Assembly (NCBI GenBank): GCA_028874075.1 | Contig: JAPPLU010000083.1 | Location: forward strand, 1-32,942 | Source of the DNA: Chloroflexota bacterium | Lineage (GTDB): Bacteria; Chloroflexota; Dehalococcoidia; Lucifugimonadales; UBA3495 | Length of the DNA stretch: 32,942 bases | Direction: 5' to 3' | Shown here: positions 16,772-28,600 of the stretch, piece by piece | Position numbering within the stretch: the first letter of the stretch is position 1 | Layout: the number at the start of each line of letters is the position of its first letter | Position numbers and translations under genes: made by a program | The notes under the pieces: generated by a model | Told to the model about the DNA's origin: nothing | The model's input: only the letters and a program-made list of their open reading frames with translations | The model's database searches: none

Positions 16772-17785
16772 TCAGCGCCCGCGGTCCTCGTCGCGCCCAC
16801 CCCGGAAAAGGCGGCGCTGGGCATCCAGCAAGCGGCGGCCGACGAACATGTCTCCCATGCTCTGGGCGAAGGTGGGAAGTTCGGTGTGAGGGTTGTACTG
16901 CCTGGCCTGGGGTCCATAGTCTCCGGCCAACCACTTGGCCCGGCTGTCCCTGGCTTTCACAAAAAGGTCCATGATGGCTTCCGTGTCCAGGTTGTCAGAC
17001 TCAGCCAAGAGCTGCCTGATACCGTAGAGTTCCCGGATAAAGCTGTCTATCCAGGAGACGATGGGCTCGGGATTGGTGACGCAGATATCCCGGTGCATTA
17101 CAGTATCGCCCGAGGCAAGGCGCGTGAGATCGTGGTAGCCACTGGAGGCAACCCGGGCGATGTCGTCCCAGTTGGGGCTGCTCGAAGTGCAGCCCACCAG
17201 GGCAACGGAGAGAAGGAAGGGCAGGTGGCTGACCGCAGCCACAAAGCTGTCATGCTCCTCAGCGCTGATGTAATAGGGGGTGGCTTCCAGGGCTTCGACC
17301 ATAGTGGTAATTTCAGCCGCTGCCCGCTCAGATGCCCTGGCGCTGGGAATAACACAGTATGTCTTGCCCTTGAACAGGTCGGGATCTGCATTCTCGGGTC
17401 CCGGCGTTTCCCTGCCGGCCATGGGGTGCCCACCCACGAAGTGCACGTTTTCGGGGAGATACTGGTCAGCCCAGGCTATGACCGACTGCTTGGAACTGCC
17501 CACGTCCGTGACCACGCAGCCCTCGGGCAAGTGAGAGGACAGGACCTCCAGCAGCTCTTTCATTGCCACGATGGGAGTTGCCAGGACGACGATATCCGCA
17601 CCTTCCACGGCATTCAGCAGGCGAGACTCGATCCGGTTGAATGCCCCGGTCTTCTGGGCTCCGGACCGGGCTCCGCCGCTGGAATCGGTACCTACAACTT
17701 CGAGGTTGAGCAGGGGGGAGTTTTTCAGGGCCAACGCCAGCGAGGCTCCCATAAGTCCGGTGCCGACAATCGCTATTCTGGGCAT
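16772..17785 (-). CDS. tyrA: Prephenate dehydrogenase
   Basis: The 337-residue protein oxidatively decarboxylates prephenate (or arogenate) in tyrosine synthesis, using NAD(P). The Rossmann motif is GTGLMG at 8-13, with IVVLATPI at about 65-72 and VTDVGSSK at 92-99. The catalytic-domain markers HPMAGRE (from H120) and SHLPF (186-190) are present, the last holding the proposed catalytic histidine H187. D34, at the end of the second strand (VVGTDSS), favours NAD over NADP. No ACT domain or chorismate mutase is fused. ATG 17785 has a strong GGAGGG ribosome site about 5 bases upstream. It appears to be the first gene of the minus-strand run tyrA-gmk-lipA-amidohydrolase. Upstream of it lies a long repeat-rich non-coding region. 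Confidence 0.96.
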   Translation of the reverse strand: MPRIAIVGTGLMGASLALALKNSPLLNLEVVGTDSSGGARSGAQKTGAFNRIESRLLNAVEGADIVVLATPIVAMKELLEVLSSHLPEGCVVTDVGSSKQSVIAWADQYLPENVHFVGGHPMAGRETPGPENADPDLFKGKTYCVIPSARASERAAAEITTMVEALEATPYYISAEEHDSFVAAVSHLPFLLSVALVGCTSSSPNWDDIARVASSGYHDLTRLASGDTVMHRDICVTNPEPIVSWIDSFIRELYGIRQLLAESDNLDTEAIMDLFVKARDSRAKWLAGDYGPQARQYNPHTELPTFAQSMGDMFVGRRLLDAQRRLFRGGRDEDRGR

Positions 17786-18123
17786 TTTGTCCCTCCACCT
17801 TACGGCTGGCCCGTGCGCTGGAATACTATCCTAGAATACTACTAAGAGTGCGTGGCCTATAATCTTACACCATTGCCAACTGCAGGCAAATGCGCCCGAC
17901 CCGGATGGAAGGGGGCCAAAGCGCCACAACCTGCATCGCCCCACCAAAGCTCCGATAGAGGCAGTCAGCTGGAAGGACCCTAGAGGATGCCCGCCTTTCC
18001 TATTAAGCAGACCGCCGGATTTGGGCGACGGCCGGACGCCTGAAAGTGTCGCCAAATTCGTGGTCGTTCCTGCTATGGTCGTCGTTCCTTCTAATGCAGA
18101 AAGCTCGACTCCAGCCTGTTGAG

Positions 18124-18281
18124 GTTCCCGCCCACCACAGGCGGAAATTCTGGCTCTGCGGGAACAACGAAATGGGACGGTCGGTGAATCCGACCTTCCA
18201 TTCGACGACAGACGCCGGAGAAATCCGGCGTGACGACCGCCCGGGCCTGCCAGCCGGAGGATATATTTCCGGTCCTCCGGC
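18124..18281. repeat. Cluster of adjacent hairpins (palindromic repeat mosaic)
   Basis: Four inverted repeats follow one another. The first is GTTCCCGC 18124-18131 / GCGGGAAC 18158-18165, with a nested CCGCC/GGCGG. Next are GGTCGG 18179-18184 / CCGACC 18190-18195, then ACGCCGGA 18212-18219 / TCCGGCGT 18224-18231 closed by a GAAA tetraloop, and finally GCCGGAGGA 18253-18261 / TCCTCCGGC 18273-18281. All are perfect. This resembles interspersed palindromic intergenic repeats in other bacteria; a structured RNA is an alternative. Confidence 0.65.
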
Positions 18282-18314
18282 GTTGACGGAATAAGGACTT
18301 TTTTGTTTTCTAGC

Positions 18315-18468
18315 GCCATTCTGGGCCGTTTTGGGCCGTTTCGTATCTGAAAACTGGGCCATAACTGCGCAGGATGGCACTCCGGTGGGCCACCGGGAGC
18401 CCTGTTCCAGATTGGGAATTGACCCGGGAAACGGCCCATGCCGGGCCATTTTGGGCCGTTTTGGGCCA
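18315..18468. repeat. Paired arrays of a 10-base GGCCGTTTTG-type unit
   Basis: A unit close to TTTTGGGCCG recurs about every 10 bases in 18315-18343 and again in 18443-18468, with single related copies between them (for example near 18354 and 18432). The A/T run in each unit repeats once per helical turn, which would favour curved DNA. A hairpin (CCGGTGG 18382-18388 / CCACCGG 18390-18396) lies between the arrays. Confidence 0.6.
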
Positions 18469-18813
18469 CGGTCGGAAAGGGATAGGATGACCCAATAGCT
18501 AGGGAACAAGGGCGACCGCATGTTTATATATGCTTATAGTAGTGGAGCGCTTTCCTTTGAGGCAAGGCACGGGTGTCAGGAGTAACCGTTCAGAGGCAAG
18601 CGGAGCACACCGGCCCCCAATGCCGTCCTTCGGTCCGCGGCGGCGACCGGAATCCACGAAAGCCAAAGGGCCTGCGACGAACTGCAAGGCAAGATTTCCG
18701 GATTGTCGGCCTGAGGCAGGTCGCCAGAAAGGCGGCTAGTGGGGCGCCGTGACTCCTCAGGCTTGAAAAGTTGCCGCCCAGTTGACGGCTTTCCAGCCGA
18801 GGGGGTAGTATCC

Positions 18814-18868
18814 GAGGTCTTAGCAGATTGTTGCCCAAAAAGAAGCATGTCCATATGGCACAACGTTG
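18814..18868 (+). repeat. 55-base direct repeat, internal copy
   Basis: These 55 bases occur again, identically and in the same orientation, at 32888-32942, the last bases of the window. The bases just before the two copies differ (C at 18813, G at 32887). The copy lies in non-coding sequence. I see no transposase or terminal inverted repeat with it. Confidence 0.95.
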
Positions 18869-19123
18869 CCCATCCTGGCCGTGAGTCTCTGCCTGAACTA
18901 TGATCCGGATTCGCGGTACGGGGTTGTGGCTGGCGTTGAAACCCTGCTCGCCAGGGCGATCTGGTACATTGTCTTTCAGCATCCAGCATACCTGAAAGAA
19001 TCTCATTCGCGCCCTGACCGGGCGTCCCTGCCGCTATAGTTCCCCGCTACCCGCAAACGGGCGCGATGCCCGTCCCAACTCCGGGAATAATTCCAGCCCT
19101 CAAAACGGGAACAATTGACGTTT

Positions 19124-19135
19124 CCCCGTACGGGG
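19124..19135. repeat. Perfect 12-base palindrome
   Basis: CCCCGTACGGGG is fully self-complementary. With the hairpin ACGGGC/GCCCGT at 19057-19073 it forms part of a second palindrome-rich patch. It could be a binding site for a dimeric regulator or part of an interspersed repeat; nothing here decides. Confidence 0.45.
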
Positions 19136-19617
19136 CAATTAAGTGCTAAGACCTCAGGCTGGCCCACTGGCCAGCTTGCTTGGTGCCTCGCCCTCGCCAG
19201 TGGGTCCCGCCGGTGTGAGTGCCGTCGCCTGGCGCTCAAAGGATGGCCATCAGGGTAGCAGTATGGCTTGTGCCCCGGTCCTACCCCCACGCAGCGTATT
19301 CGCAACGCGGGCCCAGGTCACAAATGTTTCCCCGATGAAGCACCGGTCCCTGGAGATACCAGGAGATGCGCGAGAAGCCGTCAATGGGCCCCCGCTTCAG
19401 GGAGCAACGTGACATCTTCCATGCGGAGGCTGCCGCAGCGGGGGCCTGCGGGATGACAGCGAAAAACAAGCCTGACGATGGAGGAATGTGGTCAATCGTA
19501 GATAAGAATGGCCATTCCAAAGTCCCCCTTTGATCTGGAACAGCGGAAACCCGACTAGCCCGTCAGCGTTCTAAGCCGGTTACCATTGTTCACAGGGACC
19601 TGACGCTGTCCTCGTTA

Positions 19618-22600
19618 TCAGTCGGTGAGATTGGTCACGGTGACGGATACCTGGAGGCGGGCCACCCTGGCGGTACCGTCGTCGGTGTCCCTGGCTTCCA
19701 CCGTCACTTGGTAAACGTTTATTCCGCCCGAGTCGGTGGGACTCTCGTAATCAGGTGGAGAGGCGAAGGCCATGACACCGGTCTCGCTTATCTCGAAGGC
19801 ATCGCTGTCCACGCCGGACAAACGCCAGGTGATGTTGCCGCCCTCCGGATCGGTGGCGTAATAGGTGTACAAAGGCCTGGTACTGTTCTCCTGGTAGGTG
19901 AACTCAAAAGTGCTGTTACTCCGGAACTGGGGAGCCTCGTCCACGGGAGTCACGGTTACGGTTACATCCAGGGAGCCGTAGTAGCTACCGTCGGATGCCC
20001 GCACCGTCACCTCGTATACATTGTCACGGTTGGAGTCGGCGCGCCGCTCGTCGTCAGGCGGGTTGCGGAAGGACAGCTCCCCTTCCTCAGTGATGGTAAA
20101 GTCACCGACGTCCGGTCCGGTGACGGACCAGCGGGTAATATCCAGCGTGGGGTCCTCCGGGTCAACGGCGGTGTAGGTGGCCAGGACCCCCTCGTGGTTT
20201 TCCTGCACCGTGATGGCGGTATTGGTAATAGTCTCCGCTACCACCGGTCCTTCGTTCTGGTTGGTGACGGTGACGACGACGTCGAAGGTACCGGCGCCGC
20301 CCTGATCATCACTGGCCTGGACCGTCACCTGGTACTCATTATCGTATTCGGTCCCGTCGAAGCGGGACGGGTTCTCAAAGTCCGGCGGTGTCTTGAAGGC
20401 CAGGACACCCCTCTCGCTGATATCAAAGTAGCTGGCGTCCAGGCCGCTCACGGACCAGGTGAAGTCGTCTCCCTCCGGGTCAGTGGCCCGGTAGGTGTAG
20501 ATGCTTCCCGTTCCGTTCTCGCGGAAGCTTCGGGAGTCGCTGCCGGTGATGACGGGCGGCTCGTTATACGATGTCACGGTTATGGTCACTTCATAGCTGC
20601 CATAGACCCTTCCGTCATAGGGGCGGATGGTCACCAGGTACTGGTTGTCCCGGCCGGAATCTACGGGCTGGTCATAGTCCGGCGGTTTTTTGAAGGCCAG
20701 GTCAGCCGTGTACGGACCGCCGTCCCCGCTCGTGTCGGTGATGGTGAAATCGCCGCTGTCCGGACCGCCCAGGGTCCAGTGGGTAACGTCGGAACCCTCC
20801 GGGTCGATGGCGGTATAGGTGGCCAGGACCTGGTCGAAGTTCTCGGCTACGGTGCGGATGTTGATGCCGGATACGTCGGGGCCTTCGTTCACCTCGGTGA
20901 CGGTGACGGTCACGTCCAGGGTGCCTTCGTTGCTGCCGTCGGAGGCCACCACGGTAATGTCGTAGATATTGTCCTGGTCCGCGTCGGCGGGCTGCTCGTG
21001 GTTGGGCGCGCTGCTAAAAAAGAGCTCGCCCCGTCCGCTGCTGTCGGGAGTAATGGTGAAATCATCCCCGTCGGCGCCCCTTACCGACCACCGGATGGTG
21101 GTGCCCAGGTCCATATCCCGGGCGGTGTAGGTATAGAGGGGGGTATCGGTGGCAGTATTCTCCCTAAAGCTCAGGGCCTCCCGGCCCGTGATCACCGGGG
21201 CTGCCTCGTTCTCGTCCCGCACCGTCACCGTCACCTCCAGCTCACCGTAGGTGCTGCCGTTGTAGGCCCGGACAGTGACCAGGTACTCGTTGTCCCGGTT
21301 GGAGTCGGCCGGTCGGTCGAAGTCGGGCAAGGCGCGGAATATGAGCTGGGCGGTGTAGGTGCCGGTGGGCCCGATCTGGAAGTTCCTGGCATCAGGGCCA
21401 GCCAGCAGCCAGCCGGTGACGGCGGCGCTGGCGTCCGCCGGGTCCGTATCCCGGGCGGTGAAGATGGCTCCGACCAGGGCCTGCCCTTCCACCACGGCAT
21501 ACACGGCAGTGCCCGTGGGCTCCGGACCCTCGTTGACGTCGGTGACGGTGATGGCAACGTCCAGGATTCCCTCGCTGCCCTGGTCGTCGGTGGCCACGAT
21601 TTCCAACAGGTACTCGTTGTCCGCGTCTGCATCCGTGGGCCGCTCGTGGTCGGGAGGGCTTTCGAAGGTCAGGATGCCGGTATCACTGATGGAGAAGGCG
21701 TCGCCGTCGCTGCCGCCGTTCCGGCCTCGGACTGACCAGGTAAAGGTGGTGTTGAGGTCCGCGTCCGTGGCCCGGTAGGTGTAGAGCCTCTGGGTAACGG
21801 GGGTGTTCTCCCGGAAGGTCATGGCCTGGTTGCCCGTGACCACCGGCGCGGCCTCGTTCTCGCTTCCCACGGTGACGGTCACGTCCAGGGAGCCGTAGCG
21901 GTTGGTGGCGTCATAGGCCAGGACGGACACCAGGTACTGATTGTCCCGGTTGGAGTCGGCCGGCCGGTCGTAGTCCGGGGCGTTCCTGAAGGTGAGTTCC
22001 CCGCTGTCGCTGATCAGGAAATCGCTGCTGTCACTGCCGGACAGGCTCCACCGGTTGATGTCTGAACCCTCGGGGTCGACTGCAGTGTAGGCAGCCAGGA
22101 CCTGGGTTTGTGTGTCCAGGCCGGGGTCGGTGTACTCCTGGAGAGAGATGGTTTCCCTGCCCGTCACAGTCGGACCCTCGTTGATGTCGGTGACGGTGAC
22201 GGTGACGTCAAAGGTGCCGGTATTGCCCTGGTCATCCTGCGCCCTCACCGTCACCTGGTATTGGTTGTCATCATCTACATCGGTGGGGTCATCATAGTCC
22301 GGCGGCTCCCTGAAAGTCAGGACCCCCCGGTCGCTGATCTCAAAGCGGCTCCCGTCGTCACCGGCGGGCTGGGTCCAGGTAAAGCCATCCCCCTCCGGGT
22401 CGATGGCCCGGTAGGTGTAGATGGAGCCTGTGCCGTTCTCATGATAGGTGCGGGCGTCGCTGCCGGTGATGACCGGCGGTTCGTTGGCGCCGGTGACTGT
22501 GACTGTCACGTCGTAGGAGCCGTACTGGCCCCGGTTGTCGTAGGCCCGGACGGTCACCAGGTATTCGTTGTCCCGGTTGGAGTCGGCGGGACGGTCCACA

Positions 22601-25600
22601 TCGGGCGGGTTGCGGAAGGTCAGGTCCGCCGTGTTCTGCCCCGTATTCCCGCTGGTGTCGGTAATGGTGAAGTCTCCGTTGTCGGTGCCGGCCAGGGACC
22701 AGCGGGTCACGTTGTCGCCCTCCGGGTCGGTGGCGGTGAAAGTGGCTCCCGCCAGGTTATCTTGAATTTCGGAAAGGGTGTAACTGGCCTTACCCGAAAT
22801 TTCCGGGCCCTCGTTCACCTCGGTGATGGTCACTGTGACAGGGAGTTCGCCCAGGTTTGTTCCGTCGGAGGCCACCACCGTGATCTGGTACACGTTGTCC
22901 GTGTCCTGGTCGGCCGGCCCCTCGTGGTCCGGCGGGCTGCGGAAGAACAGCTCACCCCGCCCGCTGCTGTCCCTGGTGATAGTGAAGTCGCCCCCGTCGG
23001 TACCCTCCACCGACCAGGTGAAGGTGGTGTTGCGGTCCGAATCTGTGGCCCGGTAGGTGTACAGCCTCTGGGTGACAGGGGTGTTCTCCCTGAAGGTCAG
23101 GGCCAGACTGCCCGTGACCACCGGGGCCGCTTCGTTGATGTCGGTTACCGTGACTATGACGTCCAGGGAACCGTACCGGTTGCCCGAGTCGTAAGCCCGA
23201 ACGGACACCAGGTACTGGTTGTCCCGGTTGGAGTCGGCAGGCCTGTCGTAGTCGGGCAGGCTGCGGAAGGTCAATACACCATCTTCCGTAACGGTGAAAT
23301 CGCCGCTGTCGGAACCGGACAGGCTCCAGCGGGTCACCGCGTCTCCTTCCTGGTCGTTGGCGGTGAAGACGGCCCCCGCCAGTTCCTGTCCCTCCACCAC
23401 GGTGAAGGAGGTGGTTCCCGAGACCTTGGGCCCCTCGTTCACCTCGGTGACGGTGACGGTGGCGTCAACGGTGTCCCTCAGGCCCTGTACGTCCGCTGCC
23501 ACCACGGTGATGTTGTACACGTTGTCGCCGCCTAAATCGGCGGGAATCTCGTAGTCGGGCAGCAGGCGGAAAGTCAGGACGCCGTTGTAGATGGCGAAGT
23601 CATCTTCGTCAGCTCCCTCCACCGACCACCGTATCACGTCGTCCCGGTCCTGGTCGGTGGCCCGGTAGGTGTAAAGCACCGACGAAGTGTTCTCCCGCTG
23701 GGTGAACTCGGGCCGGCTCCTGGTGGTAATGTCCGGGGCTTCATTCACCGGCGTCACGGTCACCGTCACATCATAGGTGTCGTGGTACCGGTCGTCGGTA
23801 GCATGCACCGTGAAGGTGTACACGTTGTCCCGGTTGGAGTCGGCCGGCCGTTCAAAGTCGGGTACAGCCCGGAAGGACAGATGGCCGTTCTCGTCGATGG
23901 TGAAGTCCCAATAGTCGGTGCCCGTCAGCCGCCAGGCCTGCTCCACCGCCAGATCGCCCCGACCCCCGGCGGTGTAGGTGGCCAGGATGCCTTCAAAGTT
24001 TTCCGGCTGGGTGATGGCGGCTGCCCCCGTAATCTCATTGACGTCCCCCACCGTCACGGTGATGTGGTGGGAACCGTAGTACCGGCCGTCGAAGGGGCGC
24101 ACATCCACCTCGTAGATGTTGTTCCGGTCCGCGTCGTCCGGGCGTTCGTGGTCCGGAGTACGCCGGAAGGTCATTACCCCGCTCTCGGTGATGGTGAAGT
24201 CGCTGCCGTCTCTGCCGCCCAGGGCCCAGCGGGTGATGGTGGCCCCTTCCGGGTCCGATGCCGTGAAGCTGGCCCCGGCCCAGTTGTCGTTTTCCTGGAC
24301 GGTGAAGGTGTCGCCGCCGGTAGTGACTTCGGGTCCCTCGTTCACGTCGGTCACGGTCACCGTCACGTCCAGGGTACCGGTGAGGACGCCGTCGCTGGCC
24401 CGCACCGTGACCTGGTACTCGTGGCCGTCAGTGCCTGATCCCTGGGGGTTCTCGTAGTCCGGCGGGCTGGATTCGCTGAAGTAGAGTTCCCCTTTAGCTT
24501 CATCTATGGTGAAGAACCTTGCATGGGCTCCCGTCACCGACCAGGAGATGGCGGTCCGCTCTGGGCCGGTGGCCCGGTAGGTGTACAGGCGGGTGGTCCG
24601 GTTCTCCGGGAGCCGCATGGTCGTGGCCGAGGTGCTGGTGGTGGTAATGTCCGGGGCTTCATTCACCGGCGTCACAGTGACAAACACCTGGTGGGAGCCG
24701 TAGTACCGGCCGTCGAAGGGGCGCACATCCACCTCGTAGATGTTGTTCCGGTCCGAGTCCACCGGACGCTCGTAGTCGGGCGGGGACCGGAAGGTCATCA
24801 GCCCGTTCTCATCAATGGTAAAGTCCCCATAGTCGCGGCCCCCCAGGGTCCAGCGGATCACCGTCCCACCCTCGGGGTCGAAAGCGCTGAAGCTGGCGTT
24901 GGGCAGGTTCTGGTTCTCCTGGATGGTTAACCTGCTGCTCCCGCCCGTCACCTCCGGCCCCTCGTTTACGTCCGTGACAGTGACCGTCACGGGCAGGGAG
25001 GCCGTGTTGGGTGGGCTGCTGTCGTCGCTGACCAGGATGGTCACCTCGTAGACATTGTCGCTGTCCGCGTCGGACTGGCTCTCAAAGTCCGGGGGGCTGC
25101 CCTCACTGAAGGAGAACTCCCCCTGCTGATTAATGACGAAGAACCTGCTGTCGTCACCGCCCAGCGACCAGCTCACCGTGCCGCCACCCTCTGGGTCGGT
25201 GGCCCGGTAGGTGTAGAGGCGGGTGTTCCGGTTCTCCGGCTGACTGAGCGTGGTGGCCGACGTGCTGGTGGTGGTGATGGCTGGCGGTTCGTTCAACGGC
25301 GTGACCGTGACCGTCACATCAAAGGTGTCATAGTACCGGCCGTCGGTGGCCTGTACAGTGAAGGTGTAAACATTGTCCCGGTTGGAGTCGAGGGGCTGCT
25401 CGTGGTCGGGTACGGAGCGGAAGGACAGCTGGCCGTTCTCGTCTATGGTGAAGTCCCCATAGTCGGTGCCGGTCAGCCGCCAGGCTGGCTCCACGGTAAG
25501 GGCGCCCTGCCCGCTGGCGGTGTAGGTGGCCAGGGCGCCTTCAAAGTTCTCCGGCTGGGTGATGGCGGGTGATCCTGTAATCTCATTGACGTCCTCCACC

Positions 25601-28600
25601 GTCACAGTGATGTCGTGGGAACCGTAGTACCGGCCGTCGAAGGGTCGGACCTCCACCTCGTAGACGTTGTTCCGGTCCGCGTCGTCCGGGCGTTCGTGGT
25701 CGGGAGTTTGGCGGAAGGTCATCAGGCCGCTCTCGCTGATGGTGAAGTCGCTGCCATCACTTCCACCCAGCGTCCACCGGCTTACACTGCCATCTTCCGG
25801 GTCCTGGGCGGTGAAGGCCGCTCCTGACCACTGCCTGTTCTCCCCCACGCTGAAGGTGTCTCCCCCGCCCGTCACCTCCGGCCCCTCGTTTACGTCCGTG
25901 ACAGTGACCTTGAAATCGAAGCTGTCGGTCAGGCCCTGCTCGTCGGTGGCTATTACGGTCACTTCATACGTTTTGTCGCCATTGGCGTCCGATGAGTTCT
26001 CAAAGTCTGGCGGATTTACAAAGGTCAGGGCGCCGGTGCTGCTGATGTTGAAGTGGCCGCTGTCCGATCCCTCCAGAGACCAGGTGATGACTCCTCCCTG
26101 GGGGTCCCTGGCTCGGAAGGTGTAAACCGTGCCGGTTCCATTCTCCTGGTAGGTCAGGTTCGGCTGGCTGGCGGTGGTAATGGTGGGCTCTTCGGGGCCG
26201 GTAGAGTTGGTAACGGTGACAATTACTTCCAGGGCGCCGACATTTGACTCTTCGTCCCGGGCTTCCACAGTCACCAGGTATTCGTTGTCCTGGTTGGCAT
26301 CCGCCGGATTCTCGAAGTCGGGTATGTCGACAAAGGTCAGCACGCCCGTGTTGCTGATTTCGAGATCATTGGCGTCCGTGCCGGAAACCGACCAGGTTAG
26401 AGAATCATTCTCAGGGTCGGTGGCCCGGTAAGTCGCTACGGAGTTTGTACCGTTCTCGGCGAAGGAGATGGTCGGGTTGCCGGTTACGGTGGGCTTCTCG
26501 TTGACGTCGCTTACGGTTACGGTTACATCCAGCGTGCCCCGGAGGTTGGCCTGGTCAGTGGCCACTATTGTCACCAGGTATTCGTTGTTCCGGTCGGAGT
26601 CGGAGGGACTCTCGTAGTCGGGGACGCTGCTGAAGGTCAGTTCTCCGGTGTTGCCGTCGATATCGAAGTCCCCGTTGTCGGTCCCCGAAAGGCTCCAGGC
26701 AATGGTGGTGGTGGCGCCCTCCGGGTCGCTGGCGGTGTAAGTTGCAACGCTGCCGCTGCCGTTCTCGTCATAGTCGTCAACAGTTTCGGGGCCAAGGATT
26801 TCTGGCCCCTCGTCAACGTTGTTTACGGTGATGGTGATTGCAATGGTGTCGTCGGCGGATGTGTCCGTACTGCCGTAAGTGTCCTTCTTGTCGGTAACGG
26901 ACATATTGAAGGAATAGCTGTTCGTTCCTTCGTAATCCAGCGGTTCCTTGGTGAGCAATTGACCAGTCGTCGCAACTACATCAAAAAAGGACGCATCAGG
27001 CCCGGAAATTGAGTAGGTGAGCGGGTCGCGGTCAGCATCGGTGGCAGTTATGGGGGCGCCGATGTTGCTTCCCGCCGGCACGTTTTCATCCACGCTGCGG
27101 GCGCCATCCTGAGTTGCGGGAAACTCGGGTGAGTTGTTTGGCTGCTGGACAATAGTAACCGGAAAGGCGATGAAAACTGCTGCAGAGTTCCCAACCGAGT
27201 CCTTCAACTGTCTCAGATAAGGTATCCTGAAGGAAACAATGACCTTAGTGGATGCGGAAACAGTTGACGACAGCGTCAGAGTTACCCTTCTTCCCTGGAC
27301 TGTGATCGAATTGATTGTCAGGCGCTGATTGTTGGTATCGTCCCAGACATAAAAACCCCGATCGCTGGGAAAGGGAACCGAGCCTTCATCCAGGGTCTTG
27401 TCCCACGTCAAGATCAGTTCGGTCCCATTTGACAGCATGCCTGCGGAGACCATTTCCGGACGAACGGCGTCAACGAGATGACCGGCCTGGGGTAGGGCCT
27501 CCACCTTTGCCGGAGCTGCAGCCTGAGTGGAGACATAGCGGACCAGTCCTTCCACATGTGCCCGCCGGATCTCTATCCCGTCGTCGTCAACATCGCCTTC
27601 GGTCACCCTGTATCGAAATACCAGGGATGCTGTGCCCGAACCGCTGTGGTACAACGCGCGGCCTTCCTTGCTGCCAATGCCCAGCTTTATTTCCGGCAGC
27701 CCACTCACTTCTACGGTTTCGCTGAAGGTCAAAGTCGCTTCGATAACGTCCGAACTGCCGGCCCCCTGGTTCCAGGCGTAAGTATTGTCTGACCCAGGAT
27801 CTGAGGTAAAGGCGACATCGACCTTGTCGTTGCGCGCCGCTCGAGTTGCAAAGCCCACGGCGCTGTTTCCGGCAGCATCCCTGATGGGCCTTGCTGTTGG
27901 TCCAGTCGGCGCCGAGTAGCTCACCGTAACCACGTCGGACGCACTCTGAATTCCCACTGCCGAAAGGGTTACGACACTGCCCTGAATTTCCACATCCGGG
28001 GTCTGACCAACCCCGTTCAGGTTCACTGTGAACGTTGAGCCGGCCGGTTTCGATGACTCATCCAGCCTCTCGTCATAAGTCAGATGCACCGAGGAATCGT
28101 AGCTGTCGATGCGTGCCGTCAGCAGTCTGGGCGCCGTCTGGTCGGTGGCGGCAGGGGTTTCGGTTGCCTCCGATGCTGCGCCGTCGCCGTTGTGGTTGTA
28201 AGCCAGGACCTTAACTGTGTGTGCAGTACCGTTCGTCAATCCACTGATCGTGTGTTGCAGGTCCGTTGGGTCAGTGATCGTTGCCCGCCTGGATCCGCTG
28301 TACCCCTGGCTGCCGGACTTCCACTGGATCTTGTAGCCTTCAAGGGGCGATCCGCCGTCGTCGACCGGCTCCTGCCAGGATATGGTCAGGGTTCCGCCTC
28401 CAGCCGCGGTGGCCGACACACTCTTCGGCGCGCCGGGGACACAGCCGCCATCGCTCCAGGGATTACGCGTGACCCCGCTTTCAAATACCGACTCTGTTGC
28501 TCTTCTGTTGTTGCAATAGCCGCCAAAGGCGTCCCGCAACTGGTAGACCATGGCCGTCTGGTCATCGACGTTTCCGATGGCTTTCACGTCCACCCAAAAG

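Larger units (their letters stand above)
17786..19617. other. 1.8-kb non-coding region rich in hairpins and short repeats
   Basis: No reading frame here looks like a real gene: the ORFs are short, Arg/Pro/Ser-rich and without homology I recognise. The region lies between the 5' end of tyrA and the 3' end of the giant gene. It contains a cluster of four hairpins at 18124-18281, two arrays of a 10-base unit with A-runs (18315-18343 and 18443-18468), a hairpin at 18382-18396, an 8-bp inverted repeat at 18710-18717/18755-18762, one copy of a 55-base repeat at 18814-18868, a hairpin at 19057-19073 and a 12-base palindrome at 19124-19135. I could not recognise a known structured RNA. Confidence 0.6.

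Noticed and set aside
18576..18989. 137-codon minus-strand frame in the repeat-rich region
   Set aside because: It spans the 55-base repeat and hairpins, with a Pro/Ser/Arg-rich product and no homology; not supported as a gene.
19708..21735. 675-codon open frame on the plus strand
   Set aside because: It runs antisense to the cadherin repeats and simply mirrors their periodicity; the product is Val/Gly-rich with no known domain, while the minus strand encodes clear cadherin repeats.
22108..23535. 475-codon open frame on the plus strand
   Set aside because: This is another antisense shadow of the cadherin array, with the same repeated VGxGDGDxxV-type composition.
19621..27138. Regularly spaced repeats that might suggest a CRISPR array
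   Set aside because: The period is about 312 bases, the units are diverged and in frame, and they encode cadherin-like domains; there are no short identical repeats with unique spacers.
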